64,000 bases of DNA from Streptomyces sp. NA04227 (GCF_013364195.1 NZ_CP054918.1:1787001-1851000); one strand, 5' to 3'; shown: positions 10,864 through 21,712, numbered from the stretch's first letter. Translations and numbers: made by a program. The notes: a model not told the origin generated them from the letters alone.

Positions 10864-11526
10864 ATGCCCGTGCTCTACGCGCGTGGAATCCTGACCAAGC
10901 GCCGCCTCGGTGTCCTCGGCGCGCTCACCGCCTCCGCCGCCGCCCTCGCCATGGTGGCCGTCCCGAGCGCCCAGGCCTCGCCCCCGGCCCCCGTCGACGC
11001 CGCCACCGCCCGCGCCTACCTGGCCGAGCTGACCGTGGCCGCCGAGGGTTCGCTGGACGGCTACAGCCGCGACAAGTACCCGCACTGGAGCGGCCAGGAC
11101 GGTTCCTGCGACACCCGCGAGGCCGTCCTGAAGCGCGACGGCAAGGACGTCGAGACCGACTCCAGCTGCAAGGCCACCTCCGGCAGCTGGTTCTCCGAGT
11201 ACGACGGCGAGACCTGGACGGCCGCCGGCGACGTGGACATCGACCACCTCGTGCCGCTGGCCGAGTCGTGGCGTTCGGGCGCCAATGGCTGGACCAACGA
11301 CCAGCGCGAGGGCTTCGCCAACGACATGAGCCAGCCGCAGCTCATCGCGGTCACGGACAACGTCAACCAGGCGAAGGGCGACAAGGACCCGGCGAAGTGG
11401 ATGCCGCCGACCACCTCGTACCACTGCACCTACGTGCGGATGTGGGTCCAGGTGAAGCACCACTACAAGCTGACCGTCGACGAGGCCGAGAAGAGCGCCC
11501 TGGAGTCCCAGCTCAGCAACTGCTGA
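10864..11526 (+). CDS. Secreted HNH nuclease (DUF1524 family)
   Basis: The protein has 220 aa from ATG 10864, preceded by AAGGGAG. The N-terminus is a Sec-type signal peptide: LTKRRLGVLGALTASAA, then a cut site near AQAS. The mature part carries the family core: GDVDIDHLVPLAESWRSGA with the catalytic D-H pair, then WTNDQREGFAND, then NVNQAKGDKDPAKWMPP supplying the Asn/Lys residues, and a C-terminal YKL...LSNC block. This layout is common in exported Streptomyces DUF1524/HNH nucleases, and paired cysteines suggest disulfides. It probably degrades extracellular DNA. Confidence 0.85.
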   Translation: MPVLYARGILTKRRLGVLGALTASAAALAMVAVPSAQASPPAPVDAATARAYLAELTVAAEGSLDGYSRDKYPHWSGQDGSCDTREAVLKRDGKDVETDSSCKATSGSWFSEYDGETWTAAGDVDIDHLVPLAESWRSGANGWTNDQREGFANDMSQPQLIAVTDNVNQAKGDKDPAKWMPPTTSYHCTYVRMWVQVKHHYKLTVDEAEKSALESQLSNC

Positions 11527-11592
11527 GTCCGCTCTTCGGCACGTGCTGAGTCCGCTCTCCGGCACATGCCGAGTCCGCTCTCCGGCACGCTT
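11523..11592. repeat. 23-bp tandem repeat, three copies, starting in a stop codon
   Basis: CTGAGTCCGCTCTTCGGCAC, with a three-base tail, recurs at 11523, 11546 and 11569 with 1-3 changes. The first copy includes the TGA stop of the nuclease gene. A second repetitive patch (GCGGGGGCTGTCG-type units) lies at about 11685-11730. Confidence 0.85.
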
Positions 11593-11907
11593 CCGCCGCT
11601 TGTTGTGTGCGGCGGAAGGTAGGCGCGTGCGGGGCATCGTCGCTTTCGGCGGCGGTGCCCCGTCGCGCATGCCGGGCCCGTCGCGTGTGCGGGGGCTGTC
11701 GAGTGAGCGGGGGCTGTCGCGTGAGCGGGGCCCGGGGTGGGCAACCCGTGTGGCGGGCCGCTCGGCCGGGCAGGAGCAAAGCGCGGGTCGGCATGCGCAT
11801 GCCGGCGCGCACGGGTCGGCACGCGCGGTATGCGGTCGCGGTGGTGGAACGGCTCGGGCGTCTGCGACGTTCCGTACGGTACGGGCCGTCGGAGGAAGGT
11901 GATCGCC
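11527..11907. other. Intergenic region between nuclease and phoD-like gene
   Basis: About 380 bp without a convincing gene. It holds the two repeat patches, and near 11870-11885 TACGGTACGG repeats that may include the promoter of the phosphatase gene. Confidence 0.45.
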
Positions 11908-13752
<1,845 letters not shown>

Positions 13753-14320
13753 GGGGGTCAGGGGCCCGCCGTCACTTCTCCTCCGGGGCGTGGCTCACGT
13801 GAGTGAGTGAGGGCCCCTCCGTCACTCTCGCCCGGGGGACGCGGCTCTCCGCTCAGCACATGATCCGGATCACAGGCCGGACGGCTGAACAGTCATGCAA
13901 TCCATTGCGTATCCCTCGTCGCGGGCCAGGCCCGACAGCGGCACGCGCCGCGCAACCCCCGCGCGACCAGCTCACTTACCCGGCCGCTCCACGCTTGCCA
14001 TCAATCACCGAGGCAAGTAGGTTGAACTTGCAAGTAAAAATTAGGCTAACCTAACCCTCGAACCCAATCCCCGAACCCAATCCCCGAGCCCCCACTCGAT
14101 CCCGCTCGTCGGCAATCCCGACCTCCCCCCTCCCCCCTCCCTCTCCCCCGTGCACGGAAGCGTCGCTCGCGCTGCCCACAAGTGCACACGTTTGCGGTAC
14201 TCCGCGCGCACCACACCGCGCACACCCCCGACGGCATGCCCGCCCTCTCCGCACGCCACGGGATCGCCCCCCGTTCCCTCCCGTTTCACCCCACCCCGTC
14301 CCCATTGAAGGAGCACCACC
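13753..14320. other. 568-bp intergenic region upstream of doxX-like gene
   Basis: No convincing gene is present. It holds a perfect 12-bp palindrome TGATCCGGATCA (13861-13872), a 10-bp palindrome ACTTGCAAGT (14026-14035), an iron box (14036-14054) and two or three GAACCCAATCCCC repeats (about 14060-14090). It looks like a regulatory region for the DoxX gene. Confidence 0.55.
14036..14054 (+). promoter_or_regulatory. Iron box (DmdR/IdeR-type operator)
   Basis: The 14 bases TTAGGCTAACCTAA match exactly the right-hand 14 positions of the actinobacterial 19-bp iron box, as I recall the consensus. The left end is A-rich and degenerate. A second palindrome, ACTTGCAAGT, abuts it at 14026-14035. The nearest downstream gene on the + strand is the DoxX gene, 270 bp away. 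Confidence 0.65.
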
Positions 14321-14806
14321 ATGTCCCAGTCCCTCAACAAGGCCCAGCCGTACGCGATAGGCGCGTTCCGGGCCGTCGTCGGCCTGCTGTTCGCCTGCCA
14401 CGGGGCGGCCTCGCTGTTCGGGGTCCTCGGTGGCGCGATGGGCGGCGGGACCATCGACGCGGGCACCTGGCCGGGCTGGTACGCGGCCGTGATCCAGCTC
14501 GTCTGCGGCGGCCTGATCCTGCTCGGACTCGGCACCCGCGCCGCCGCCTTCGTGGCCTCGGGTTCGATGGCCTACGCGTACTTCAAGGTGCACCAGCCCG
14601 AGGCGCTGTGGCCGCTGCAGAACGGCGGCGAGTCCTCCGCGATGTTCTGCTGGTCCCTGCTGCTCCTCGTCTTCACCGGCTCCGGCGCCTTCGGCCTGGA
14701 CCGCCTGATCGCCGCCCGCCGCTCCGGCGGCGACACCTCGAACAGCAGCACCCCGGCCGACGGCTCCACGGGCCGGTCCGCCGCGAAGGATTCGGTCACC
14801 GCCTGA
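14321..14806 (+). CDS. DoxX-family membrane protein
   Basis: The protein has 161 aa, with GAAGGAG upstream of the ATG. Four hydrophobic segments (about residues 13-38, 50-66, 70-86 and 108-126) and the opening ALGA-like FRAVVGLLFACHGAASLFG, with HG and a later G-G-L-L-L-G pattern, are typical of DoxX/DoxD membrane proteins. These proteins are linked to thiol and redox homeostasis in actinobacteria. The C-terminal 35 residues are polar. The upstream iron box and second palindrome suggest metal- or redox-controlled expression. Confidence 0.82.
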   Translation: MSQSLNKAQPYAIGAFRAVVGLLFACHGAASLFGVLGGAMGGGTIDAGTWPGWYAAVIQLVCGGLILLGLGTRAAAFVASGSMAYAYFKVHQPEALWPLQNGGESSAMFCWSLLLLVFTGSGAFGLDRLIAARRSGGDTSNSSTPADGSTGRSAAKDSVTA

Positions 14807-15125
14807 CCCCGCGCCGCTCGTCCACAACGGACGTTCCGAGCCCCCGAGTTGCCGAATCCCCTTGATTCGCCGGGCAGTTGTGCCCGCTCGGGGGCTCCGC
14901 CGCGCTCCGCGCAAGGGCGCGGGCCCGCCCCGTCCCGCCACGCCGGGCGAAGGGACTTCCCGCCGTCGCCGGGCCCTTCGTCGCAGGTGAGTGAACGTGA
15001 CGTAGCGAACAACCGACCCATCGGCGGAAGATCGGCACACGACGCGGCGTAATCTGTAGGGCGATCTGGCCGCCCCTGCCACCTCACCGAGGCAATGCGG
15101 CATTTTTGCCGAACGGGGAGTCTCG
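14807..15125. other. Intergenic region
   Basis: About 319 bp without a supported gene. A small hairpin GGGCGATCTGGCCGCCC lies near 15059-15075 in front of the DedA gene. Nothing else is recognised. Confidence 0.4.
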
Positions 15126-16217
15126 GTGCTGGAGATGGTGGGCACGCTCGTCGGCAGCCCGTGGATCTACGCGGCTGTCGCCGTCTCCGTACTCCTCGAC
15201 GTCTTCCTGCCCGTGCTGCCGAGCGGCGTCCTGGTGATCACGGCCGCCACCGCGGCGGCCGGTACGACGGCGACGGCGAGCGGCAAGGTCCCGCACGACG
15301 TCCCCGACATCCTGGCCCTGCTGCTGTCCGCGGCGACCGCCTCGGTGCTCGGCGACCTGGTCGCCCACCAGTTGGCCGCGCGCGGCGGCACCCGGCTCGA
15401 AAACGCCATCGCCCGTTCCCGTCGCCTGGCCAAGGCGCACCAGAGCCTGGGCGCGGCCCTCGCCCGCGGCGGAGGCGCCTTGGTCGTCCTGGCCAGGTTC
15501 GCCCCCGCGGGACGCTCCCTGGTCTCCCTCGGCGCCGGGGCGGCCAACCGCCGGATACGCGATTTCCTCCCCTGGTCCGCGGTCGCGGGCGTCGCCTGGG
15601 CCGCGTACAGCGTGGGACTCGGCTACTTCGGCGGGCAGTGGCTCGGCGCGACGTGGCTGGCCACCGGAGTCTCCCTGTTCGCCCTGTTCGCCTCCGGAGC
15701 GGGGGCCGCGTACGTGATGCGCAGGCCGAGCCTGGCGGGCGTCGGCCCGACCGCACGCCTTGCGGAGGCGGGCGCGCGGTCCGAGGCGGGCATTCAGTCC
15801 GAGGCGGGCACGGGCGGGAGCAACAGGGGTATGAACGGCGGGGACGCGGACTCTGACGACGGGAACGTGAGCGAGAGGGGCGCGCCCGGCGCGGACACCC
15901 GCGGCACGGAGGCGGACGTCGTGGGCGCGGACGCCGCGGCGACGCGCGGCACGGGGACGAGCCCGGATGACGAGGCCGCCACCCCGCGATTTCGGCGACA
16001 GGGCGGCACTTCGCCCCTCAGGTCCATCGTCCGGGTACCGCGTCAGTCGCGGTCACGGCGCTCACGGGGACATGACCGCCGGGCGCGGCGGGTGGAAGCC
16101 GCTGCCGACAGGACAGCGCCGTCGACCCGTGGCTCGGGTGGCGGGTCGGGCGGTGGATCGGGCAGCGCGTCGGGTGGCGGATCGCGTGGCGTCCGCGATT
16201 CCGGGAGCTCGCGCTAG
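15126..16217 (+). CDS. DedA-family membrane protein with long disordered tail
   Basis: The protein has 363 aa, with GTG 15126 behind CGGGGAG. Residues about 1-200 are the DedA/VTT fold: hydrophobic N-terminus with VFLPVLPSGVLVITAA, the R-F-A-P-A-G-R-S-L-V-S segment (about 126-136) that corresponds to the conserved F/R-x-x-P-x-x-R motif, and a Gly-rich final helix. The family includes undecaprenyl-phosphate and lipid flippases. Residues about 210-363 are low-complexity, acidic then Arg/Ser/Gly-rich, and appear disordered. A second DedA gene lies at 22587. Confidence 0.82.
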   Translation: MLEMVGTLVGSPWIYAAVAVSVLLDVFLPVLPSGVLVITAATAAAGTTATASGKVPHDVPDILALLLSAATASVLGDLVAHQLAARGGTRLENAIARSRRLAKAHQSLGAALARGGGALVVLARFAPAGRSLVSLGAGAANRRIRDFLPWSAVAGVAWAAYSVGLGYFGGQWLGATWLATGVSLFALFASGAGAAYVMRRPSLAGVGPTARLAEAGARSEAGIQSEAGTGGSNRGMNGGDADSDDGNVSERGAPGADTRGTEADVVGADAAATRGTGTSPDDEAATPRFRRQGGTSPLRSIVRVPRQSRSRRSRGHDRRARRVEAAADRTAPSTRGSGGGSGGGSGSASGGGSRGVRDSGSSR

Positions 16218-16323
16218 GGCACGCGCGCCGGCGGAACGGGGCCTACCGTTACCGGTACGGATCCCCGGGGGCCCTCCCCCCCGCCCCCTCCCCGCCCCTC
16301 CCCCTCTTCATCTGCTCAACCGC

Positions 16324-16563
16324 TCACCCGGCAGCCGCCTGACGAGCCGCGCCCTGCCCCCGCACCTCCAGGCCCGCGAGCAGCGCGCCCGTGGCCTCCG
16401 CGATGGCGTCGACGGCCTGGTCGAACACCTCACGGTTGTGGGCGGCCGGTGCGCGGAAACCGGACACCTTCCGTACGTACTGCAAGGCAGCGGCTCTGAT
16501 CTCCTCCTCGGTCGCCTCTTCCGGGAGGACGGGCGGGCGCAGCGTCTTGATGCTTCGGCACAT
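16324..16563 (-). CDS. DUF2277 domain protein
   Basis: The protein has 79 aa. ATG 16563 is chosen because the family starts at MCRSIKTLRPP; the frame extends upstream only as shadow. It has the expected blocks: P-P-x-x-x-E-E-A-T-E-E-E-I-R-A-A-A-L-Q then V-R-K-V-S-G-F. An AACACT box six bases before the ATG suggests a leaderless message. DUF2277 proteins are small and helical with no known role. Confidence 0.85.
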   Translation of the reverse strand: MCRSIKTLRPPVLPEEATEEEIRAAALQYVRKVSGFRAPAAHNREVFDQAVDAIAEATGALLAGLEVRGQGAARQAAAG

Positions 16564-16841
16564 GCCCCCAGTGTTGCGCAGACCTCCGACAACCGGACGG
16601 CCTGTGGATAACCGCCCGCCGCCACCGCGTCCACGCATGCGCAGCGGGTCATGTGGACGACCGGCGGAGGTTCGGCCGCCCTCGACGGAAGGCCACCCAC
16701 ACCATCCGCGCAGGTGACCCACAACCCTTACGGGACAAGGCAGTTGACCTGCCCGGACGCTCCGCACCCGCACACCCACGTTCGAGTGACAGGGCCCAGT
16801 TCGACTCGCATCCCGAAATCGAACAGACGTATCATTAGCGC

Positions 16842-17204
16842 GTGGCTGCGACCTACGACTTCCCGAGCGATCTCCTCGCGGGCCAGGAGGAGCTGCACCG
16901 AGTGCGGGCTGAGCTGCTGAGCCTGCTGAAACGACTCCCCTGGTCGGTGGAGCCCCTCGACGGATTCAGCGAGACCCAGGGCTGGCGCAAGGTGGAACGC
17001 CCCGCTTCCCCCGGCTGGAGCCCCGACGAACAGGCCCAGGTGGAACTCCTGCGCAAGCGCGAACGCGAACTCGCCGTCTTCGTCACCTGCCACCACTACT
17101 GGACCGACGTCCAGGGCCCCGACGCCGTCGACGCCCGCAGCGCGCTCAAACACGCGCCGGCCGCCCCCGTCCCCCTCCGCGAGGGCGCGACCCGGGGAGA
17201 CTGA
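16842..17204 (+). CDS. Small cytoplasmic protein of unknown function
   Basis: The protein has 120 aa and a GTG start. I do not recognise a family by name. The sequence is helical and charged: an N-terminal E/L-rich helix (SDLLAGQEELHRVRAELLS), a conserved-looking LPWSVEPLDGF segment, then WSPDEQAQVELLRKRERELA and a CHHYW motif. TATCAT at 16830-16835 lies six bases before the GTG, so the message is probably leaderless. Codon use is typical of the host. Confidence 0.7.
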   Translation: MAATYDFPSDLLAGQEELHRVRAELLSLLKRLPWSVEPLDGFSETQGWRKVERPASPGWSPDEQAQVELLRKRERELAVFVTCHHYWTDVQGPDAVDARSALKHAPAAPVPLREGATRGD

Positions 17205-17272
17205 CCCACCGCTCGACCGGCGGCACCCCGCGCCGGTCCGGTCGAAACCGGACCGGAAACGGAAGAGGCGCG

Positions 17273-17333
<61 letters not shown>

Positions 17334-17485
17334 AAAACGACCGGCCCCCTCGCCTCCCACAGCCGGGAGAGAGGAGGCCGTGAACTTCCCGCCGACTCGC
17401 TCCGCACGCCCCAGATCACGCTCTGGACCGTGCAGGCGACTCACATGCGACTCACACCCTGGACCGCGCAAGCGACCCGACCACG

Positions 17486-17728
17486 TCAGGCAGTCGGCGT
17501 GACCTGCTCGACGAACTCCTTGGTACGTGTCGCGGTCACGGTGAAGTCGGGCGAAGTGCTGAGGTGATCCACGAACTTCTGGAAGAGCGCGGCGACTTCG
17601 GGCGCCGCCATGTTGTCGGTCTCGGCATCGCACGTGATCATGAGCTTGTACTCACCGACCGACTCCACACTGATCGCGCGTGCCCGGTAGGTACGGCGGC
17701 TGGTCTCTTCAGGGGTTCCGTAAGGCAT
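17486..17728 (-). CDS. Small protein of unknown function
   Basis: The protein has 80 aa. ATG 17728 (MPYGTPEET) is chosen because GGAGAGA lies just upstream. It has one predicted beta-alpha pattern (YRARAISVESVGEYKLMITC ... VAALFQKFVDHLS) and no signal or membrane segment. I do not recognise the family. It lies among other small orphan genes on the 3' side of tRNA-Val. Confidence 0.6.
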   Translation of the reverse strand: MPYGTPEETSRRTYRARAISVESVGEYKLMITCDAETDNMAAPEVAALFQKFVDHLSTSPDFTVTATRTKEFVEQVTPTA

Positions 17729-18013
17729 GCGGTCTCTCCGGACATGGGAAACACCCTGGCCGGACGGCAAGGGCAACATGTGGGGGGACATGGATCATGG
17801 TACGGGGTGGTGATCAGATGTGCGCCCGTACGGAGACAGCCGGGCGCCAACTGCCTTCCACGAGCGGCCACTCAAGACTGAACCTGGCCAACTCCCCTCA
17901 CCCCGCCCGATATTCGAGAGGCCGTTCGGCCGGAACCATCCCCAAGAAGGACGGGCACCACGGTCACTTTCCGTACGATGCGACCAACAGCGAGTGTCGG
18001 CAGAGGAGTTGCA

Positions 18014-18274
18014 GTGATCGATCACGAGTCGGACTGTCCGCTCGAAGGTCAGGCGTGGTTGCGAAATGCCGTGGCCGCCGCCGGAGTGCTCACGCATCGG
18101 CTGCCGGACGACCTCCTGGACCGACGGTCCGCCGAGATCCTCACCGACACACTGGCTCGCTTCACCGAGCAAGCGGACTGGGATTCGGTCACGTTGAGGG
18201 ACATCGCGCTCGTCGCGACGTTCGAGAACCGGGAGAAGTACGCCGACGACTGCGATTGCGGCGCGTTCGGCTGA
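18014..18274 (+). CDS. Small acidic protein of unknown function
   Basis: The protein has 86 aa. GTG 18014 is supported by AGAGGAG six bases upstream. The sequence is helical and acidic (WLRNAVAAAGVLTHRLPDDLL ... FTEQADWDSVTLRDIALVAT) and ends in a cysteine-containing DDCDCGAFG tail. GC content looks lower than in neighbours. A TACGAT box at 17974-17979 may be the -10. No family is recognised. Confidence 0.6.
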   Translation: MIDHESDCPLEGQAWLRNAVAAAGVLTHRLPDDLLDRRSAEILTDTLARFTEQADWDSVTLRDIALVATFENREKYADDCDCGAFG

Positions 18275-18376
18275 GGGTCCGGCCAGGGACACTCGGCCGG
18301 ACCCGGAAGGCGGTTCATTCCGTGATGCACAGTGGACCGGCACGGGTGGCGCTTCGAGGCACCTCGGCGGCACCTC

Positions 18377-18613
18377 TCAGTCGCCAAGTGCCTTGGTGAG
18401 CGAGTCTCGTAGGGCGCGTGCCGCGGCAGGTGACAGGAGTGCATCGACGTTGGGGCAGCCGTCGTACAGCGCGAGCCTGATGTGGTCGTGGAATCGCGTG
18501 GTGGCGACATCGATGGTGATCGTCGGTTCGCCTTCGGCGTGGAAATTGGCAACGTCCGGGGCGCCGTTGAGCGCCTGGATGTCGGGGCCGTCGACGCTGG
18601 ACCAGATGCTCAT
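18377..18613 (-). CDS. Small protein of unknown function
   Basis: The protein has 78 aa from ATG 18613 (MSIWSSVDGPD), with GAGGTC upstream. It has a beta-rich first half (GEPTITIDVATTRFHDHIRL) and a C-terminal helix (LSPAAARALRDSLTKAL). I do not recognise the family. It converges on the 18014 gene and lies just beyond the tRNA-Val terminator. Confidence 0.6.
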   Translation of the reverse strand: MSIWSSVDGPDIQALNGAPDVANFHAEGEPTITIDVATTRFHDHIRLALYDGCPNVDALLSPAAARALRDSLTKALGD

Positions 18614-18716
18614 GGTGACCTCTGGGATAGTGCGACCGCAGGCGGGCAACGCCGTCGGGCAACCCGGACTCGGGACCGGCCGTGCGGCAAGGCCCACCAC
18701 ACCCACCGAGGAACGG

Positions 18717-18757
18717 AAAAGCCCCGACCCTCGCATCACGCGCGAAAATCGGGGCTC
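18717..18757 (-). terminator. Rho-independent terminator after tRNA-Val
   Basis: Read leftward, an 8-bp stem AGCCCCGA / TCGGGGCT with a GC-containing loop is followed by TTTT. It lies ~18 nt beyond the 3' end of the tRNA. Confidence 0.85.
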
Positions 18758-18774
18758 TCACCCTGTTCACCGAG

Positions 18775-18846
18775 TGGGCGCGGACGGTTTCGAACCGCCG
18801 ACATCCGCCTTGTAAGGGCGGCGCTCTACCGCTGAGCTACGCGCCC
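18775..18846 (-). tRNA. tRNA-Val (anticodon UAC)
   Basis: 72 nt on the minus strand. The acceptor stem GGGCGCG pairs with CGCGCCC, followed by discriminator A. The D arm is GCTCAGCGGTAGAGC. The anticodon stem CCGCC / GGCGG encloses loop CTTACAA, giving anticodon TAC. The T arm contains GGTTCGAAACC. The 3' CCA is not encoded. Codon GTA is rare in such genomes, so this is probably one of few genes for that codon. Confidence 0.95.
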
Positions 18847-18857
18847 GGGTGGCCGAC

Positions 18858-18888
18858 AGCCTACCCTGACCTGGGCGCCACCTCGCAA
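18858..18888 (-). promoter_or_regulatory. Probable promoter of tRNA-Val
   Basis: Read leftward, TTGCGA (18888-18883) and TAGGCT (18863-18858) are separated by 19 bp. The mature tRNA begins 11 nt after the -10 box. Confidence 0.5.
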
Positions 18889-19138
18889 ACTCGTGCCGCC
18901 CCGGAGCCCTCGGACCGGTCCTCTGTACCGGCCGGATGCCGTGCTCGGTCGGGGGCGATTCGACGGTGTCTCGACGGTGGCTTGGCGATGTCTCGGCGTT
19001 GGATCGGCGCTGGGTCGACGGCGTCAGAACCCCCGCAGCAAGATCACCGCGCCCGGAGCGAACTTTTCGTCCCGTGTGTTCGTCCTTACCGGGTGGGAGA
19101 ATGACTCGACAGGGCGACGAGCAGCACAGGAGAGGGAA

Positions 19139-20617
19139 GTGACGGCGAGACCCGGAGAGCCGTACACACCAGACAGGCCGCGCGCCCTGCGCTCCCCCGT
19201 TGTCCCGGGCCACTCGGGCCGGCCCGCACGGCGGCCGCACTCGGACCCTGCTGACCTCTCGCGATCCTCGCGGCCGTCCGCCCGTGGCGCGGTGCGGCGT
19301 CAACTGCGTGAGCTGGTCGGTCTCGCGGCGCTGCCCGTCCTGGTGGCGGCTCTGCTCCCGGCTGCCGCCGTGGGGGGCGGGAGCAGGCGCTGGTTCGGTG
19401 GGCGGTCGGAGGGGCAGCGAGCCCAGGCTCAGGCCGCCAAGGACGCCGCCGCCACCGCCTTCTACGAACTCGACACCGCGCAGCGCGACCTGCGGCTGTC
19501 GATAGAGACGATCATGGCGGTCGACGACTCCCCGGCCGCGCGTCGTGCCGCCGAGGACTTCGCCGCGCTCGGTCACCGGATCGACGAGTGCAGCCATGAG
19601 TACATCCAGGCCGTCGACAGCTACGACCTCGACCGTGACGACCTGGACGGGAGCACCGCCGCGCAGGCCCGTACGGCGCTGAGCAAGGCGAAGGACGGCC
19701 TCGACCGGGTGCGGCAGGATCTGGAGCGCTTCGGGCAGGGGCTCGGTCCGCTGCTCGGCAAGGCCGAGACGCAGCTCGCCCGGCTCGCCCCCGCCGTCGA
19801 ACAGGCCAGGCAGGGCCTGCTCGCCGCGAGCAACGCACTCGACACGGTGCGTGGCAGCGGCCTGCGGGCCGACGACCTCGCGGCCCGTCTCGCCGCCCTC
19901 GGCCCGGAACTGACGCGGCTCAACGAGGGCGCCGGGCGGCACGGTGTCCCGGAGACGCTCAGTCGCGCCGAGCATGTGGCACGCGAGGCCGAGGCGGTGC
20001 GCAGCGAGGCCCAGCGGCTGCCGGAACGGGCCGCCGAGATCGACCGCCGTCTGGTCTCCCTGCGCACCCGCGCGCAGGCGCTGACCACGCGTTCCGGACA
20101 GGTCGAGCCCGTACTGAGCGAGCTGCGCCGCCGGTTCGCCGCCGCGTGCTGGCAGGACCTCCAGCCGGTCTCCGAGCGCGCCCACGACAACGTCCAGCGG
20201 GCCGAACTCAAGCTGAAGGAGGCGCAGTCCGCCCGGGACGAGCAGCGCTGGCCCGACGCGGCCTCCTTCCTGTCCACGGCGCGCGCCCTGCTCAACTCGA
20301 CCGACGAGGACATCTCGGCCGCGGGCGAGAGGCTGACCCGGCTCAACGCCGTCGCGAAGGATCCCGGGCGGGAGGTCGAGCGCACCCGGTTCGCGATCCG
20401 GGACGCGCAGCGCCTGGCCATGGCCGGCCGCAACACCCCCGACCCGCGGCACGCCCGCCCTCTCGACGACGCGGTGGCCCGGCTCGACCGTGCCGTCGCC
20501 GGTCTCGAGGGACGTCACCCCGACTACTGGCACTTCCTCACCGAGACCGAGGACATTCGCAAGGCGGCGTCCCGGGTGGTCGGCGAGATCCGCGAGGAGC
20601 GCGGCGCGGGCGCCTGA
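19139..20617 (+). CDS. Membrane-associated coiled-coil protein of unknown function
   Basis: The protein has 492 aa. GTG 19139 is preceded by AGGAGAGGG; upstream extension of the frame is unlikely. A basic N-terminus leads to one membrane helix (about residues 58-80, LVGLAALPVLVAALLPAA). The remaining ~400 residues are almost all helical, with long A/L/E/R heptad-like stretches. Similar helical regions occur as the C-terminal half of Streptomyces TPM-domain proteins, as far as I remember, but no TPM domain is present here. It may be a membrane-tethered scaffold. Function is not assignable. Confidence 0.75.
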   Translation: MTARPGEPYTPDRPRALRSPVVPGHSGRPARRPHSDPADLSRSSRPSARGAVRRQLRELVGLAALPVLVAALLPAAAVGGGSRRWFGGRSEGQRAQAQAAKDAAATAFYELDTAQRDLRLSIETIMAVDDSPAARRAAEDFAALGHRIDECSHEYIQAVDSYDLDRDDLDGSTAAQARTALSKAKDGLDRVRQDLERFGQGLGPLLGKAETQLARLAPAVEQARQGLLAASNALDTVRGSGLRADDLAARLAALGPELTRLNEGAGRHGVPETLSRAEHVAREAEAVRSEAQRLPERAAEIDRRLVSLRTRAQALTTRSGQVEPVLSELRRRFAAACWQDLQPVSERAHDNVQRAELKLKEAQSARDEQRWPDAASFLSTARALLNSTDEDISAAGERLTRLNAVAKDPGREVERTRFAIRDAQRLAMAGRNTPDPRHARPLDDAVARLDRAVAGLEGRHPDYWHFLTETEDIRKAASRVVGEIREERGAGA

Positions 20618-20865
20618 CCCGCTCCACGCCCGCCCCTCCCCCTGAGCACTGGAAATCCCCCCGTGCCTGGCGGATGCTGGGTGAGGAGACCCGCACGCGC
20701 GGCCGCCGTGTTGCGGCCGGGAGACGCCGGGGGAACCCGGCACCCGGAGTGGCAGGACGGGCCGCGTTGCCACGGACATACGCAACGCACGCACCAGGGG
20801 CGTTGGCACCCCCCGACGGCATACGTGCCACGGACAGGCGCTCGCGAGGTGTGAAGGAGGCTGGG

Positions 20866-21462
20866 ATGGCAACCGCACCGCACGATCTCCATCTCAAGGC
20901 CAGGCGACGCATCCGGTTCGACGATCATCTGCCGGTCGACCACCGTCTGAACCAGTTCTACCGGGTGGGCGCCGGGCTGATGGGGCTCGCGCTGCTGGCC
21001 TTCGGGATCCTCGGCCTCATCGACAAGGTCGGGTTCTTCGACACGCACGGCGACACCGTCGCCGGGATGAACACCAACGGTGCGCTGAGCGTGCTGTCGG
21101 TGTGCGTGGGGCTGCTGCTGTTCGTCGGGATGGTGATCGGCGGGAACATCGCCTCCACCCTGAACATGGTGCTGGGCATCGCGTTCATCCTGAGCGGGTT
21201 CGTGAACATGGCCCTGCTGGAGACGGACTACAACTTCCTCGCCTTCGAGATCGAGAACGTCCTGTTCAGCTTTGTCGTCGGCGTGCTGCTGATGTTCTTC
21301 GGCATGTACGGCCGGGTCGGCAGCAAGCTCCCGCACGACAATCCGTACTGGCGGGCCCGCAACCCCGAGCAGGCCGAGCGCGAGGACCGGCTCCGGGCAC
21401 TGCGCGCGGGCGGAGCCGCCCAGCCCCTGCGGGGCGGGGAGCAGCCGCCGAAGGCCCGCTAA
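20866..21462 (+). CDS. DUF4383 family membrane protein
   Basis: The protein has 198 aa, with GAAGGAGG before ATG 20866. Four membrane helices (about residues 32-53, 70-93, 97-113 and 122-145) and an N-terminal HRLNQFYRVGAG segment fit DUF4383. The C-terminal 45 residues are charged and cytoplasmic. The TAA stop is part of a TAACCT box that looks like the -10 of the next gene. Confidence 0.82.
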   Translation: MATAPHDLHLKARRRIRFDDHLPVDHRLNQFYRVGAGLMGLALLAFGILGLIDKVGFFDTHGDTVAGMNTNGALSVLSVCVGLLLFVGMVIGGNIASTLNMVLGIAFILSGFVNMALLETDYNFLAFEIENVLFSFVVGVLLMFFGMYGRVGSKLPHDNPYWRARNPEQAEREDRLRALRAGGAAQPLRGGEQPPKAR

Positions 21463-21471
21463 CCTGGGCCC

Positions 21472-21696
21472 ATGCCTCGCTATGAGTACCGCTGCCGTTC
21501 CTGCGGCGACACGTTCGAACTGTCCCGGCCGATGGCCGAGTCCTCGGCACCGGCCCAGTGCCCCGTCGGGCACGACGACACCGTGAAGCTGCTGTCGACG
21601 GTGGCGGTCGGCGGCTCGGCGGCCGCTCCCTCCCGCGCGCCCGCGCCGGGCCCGTCCGGGGGCGGCGGCTGTTGCGGTGGTGGCTGCTGCGGCTGA
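21472..21696 (+). CDS. FmdB-family zinc-ribbon protein
   Basis: The protein has 74 aa. The family start MPRYEYRCRSCGDTFE gives the first C-x-x-C; the second knuckle is CPVGH, which keeps one Cys and offers His. The tail is Gly/Cys-rich (GGGGCCGGGCCG) and could bind metal. TAACCT lies six bases before the ATG, so the transcript is probably leaderless. FmdB-type proteins are putative regulators; the role here is unknown. Confidence 0.88.
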   Translation: MPRYEYRCRSCGDTFELSRPMAESSAPAQCPVGHDDTVKLLSTVAVGGSAAAPSRAPAPGPSGGGGCCGGGCCG

Positions 21697-21712
21697 GCAG
21701 TGCCGCCCGCCC

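Noticed and set aside
13803..14054. Possible small gene (83 aa)
   Set aside because: No ribosome site, no conserved pattern, and it overlaps the palindrome, iron box and promoter-like sequence.
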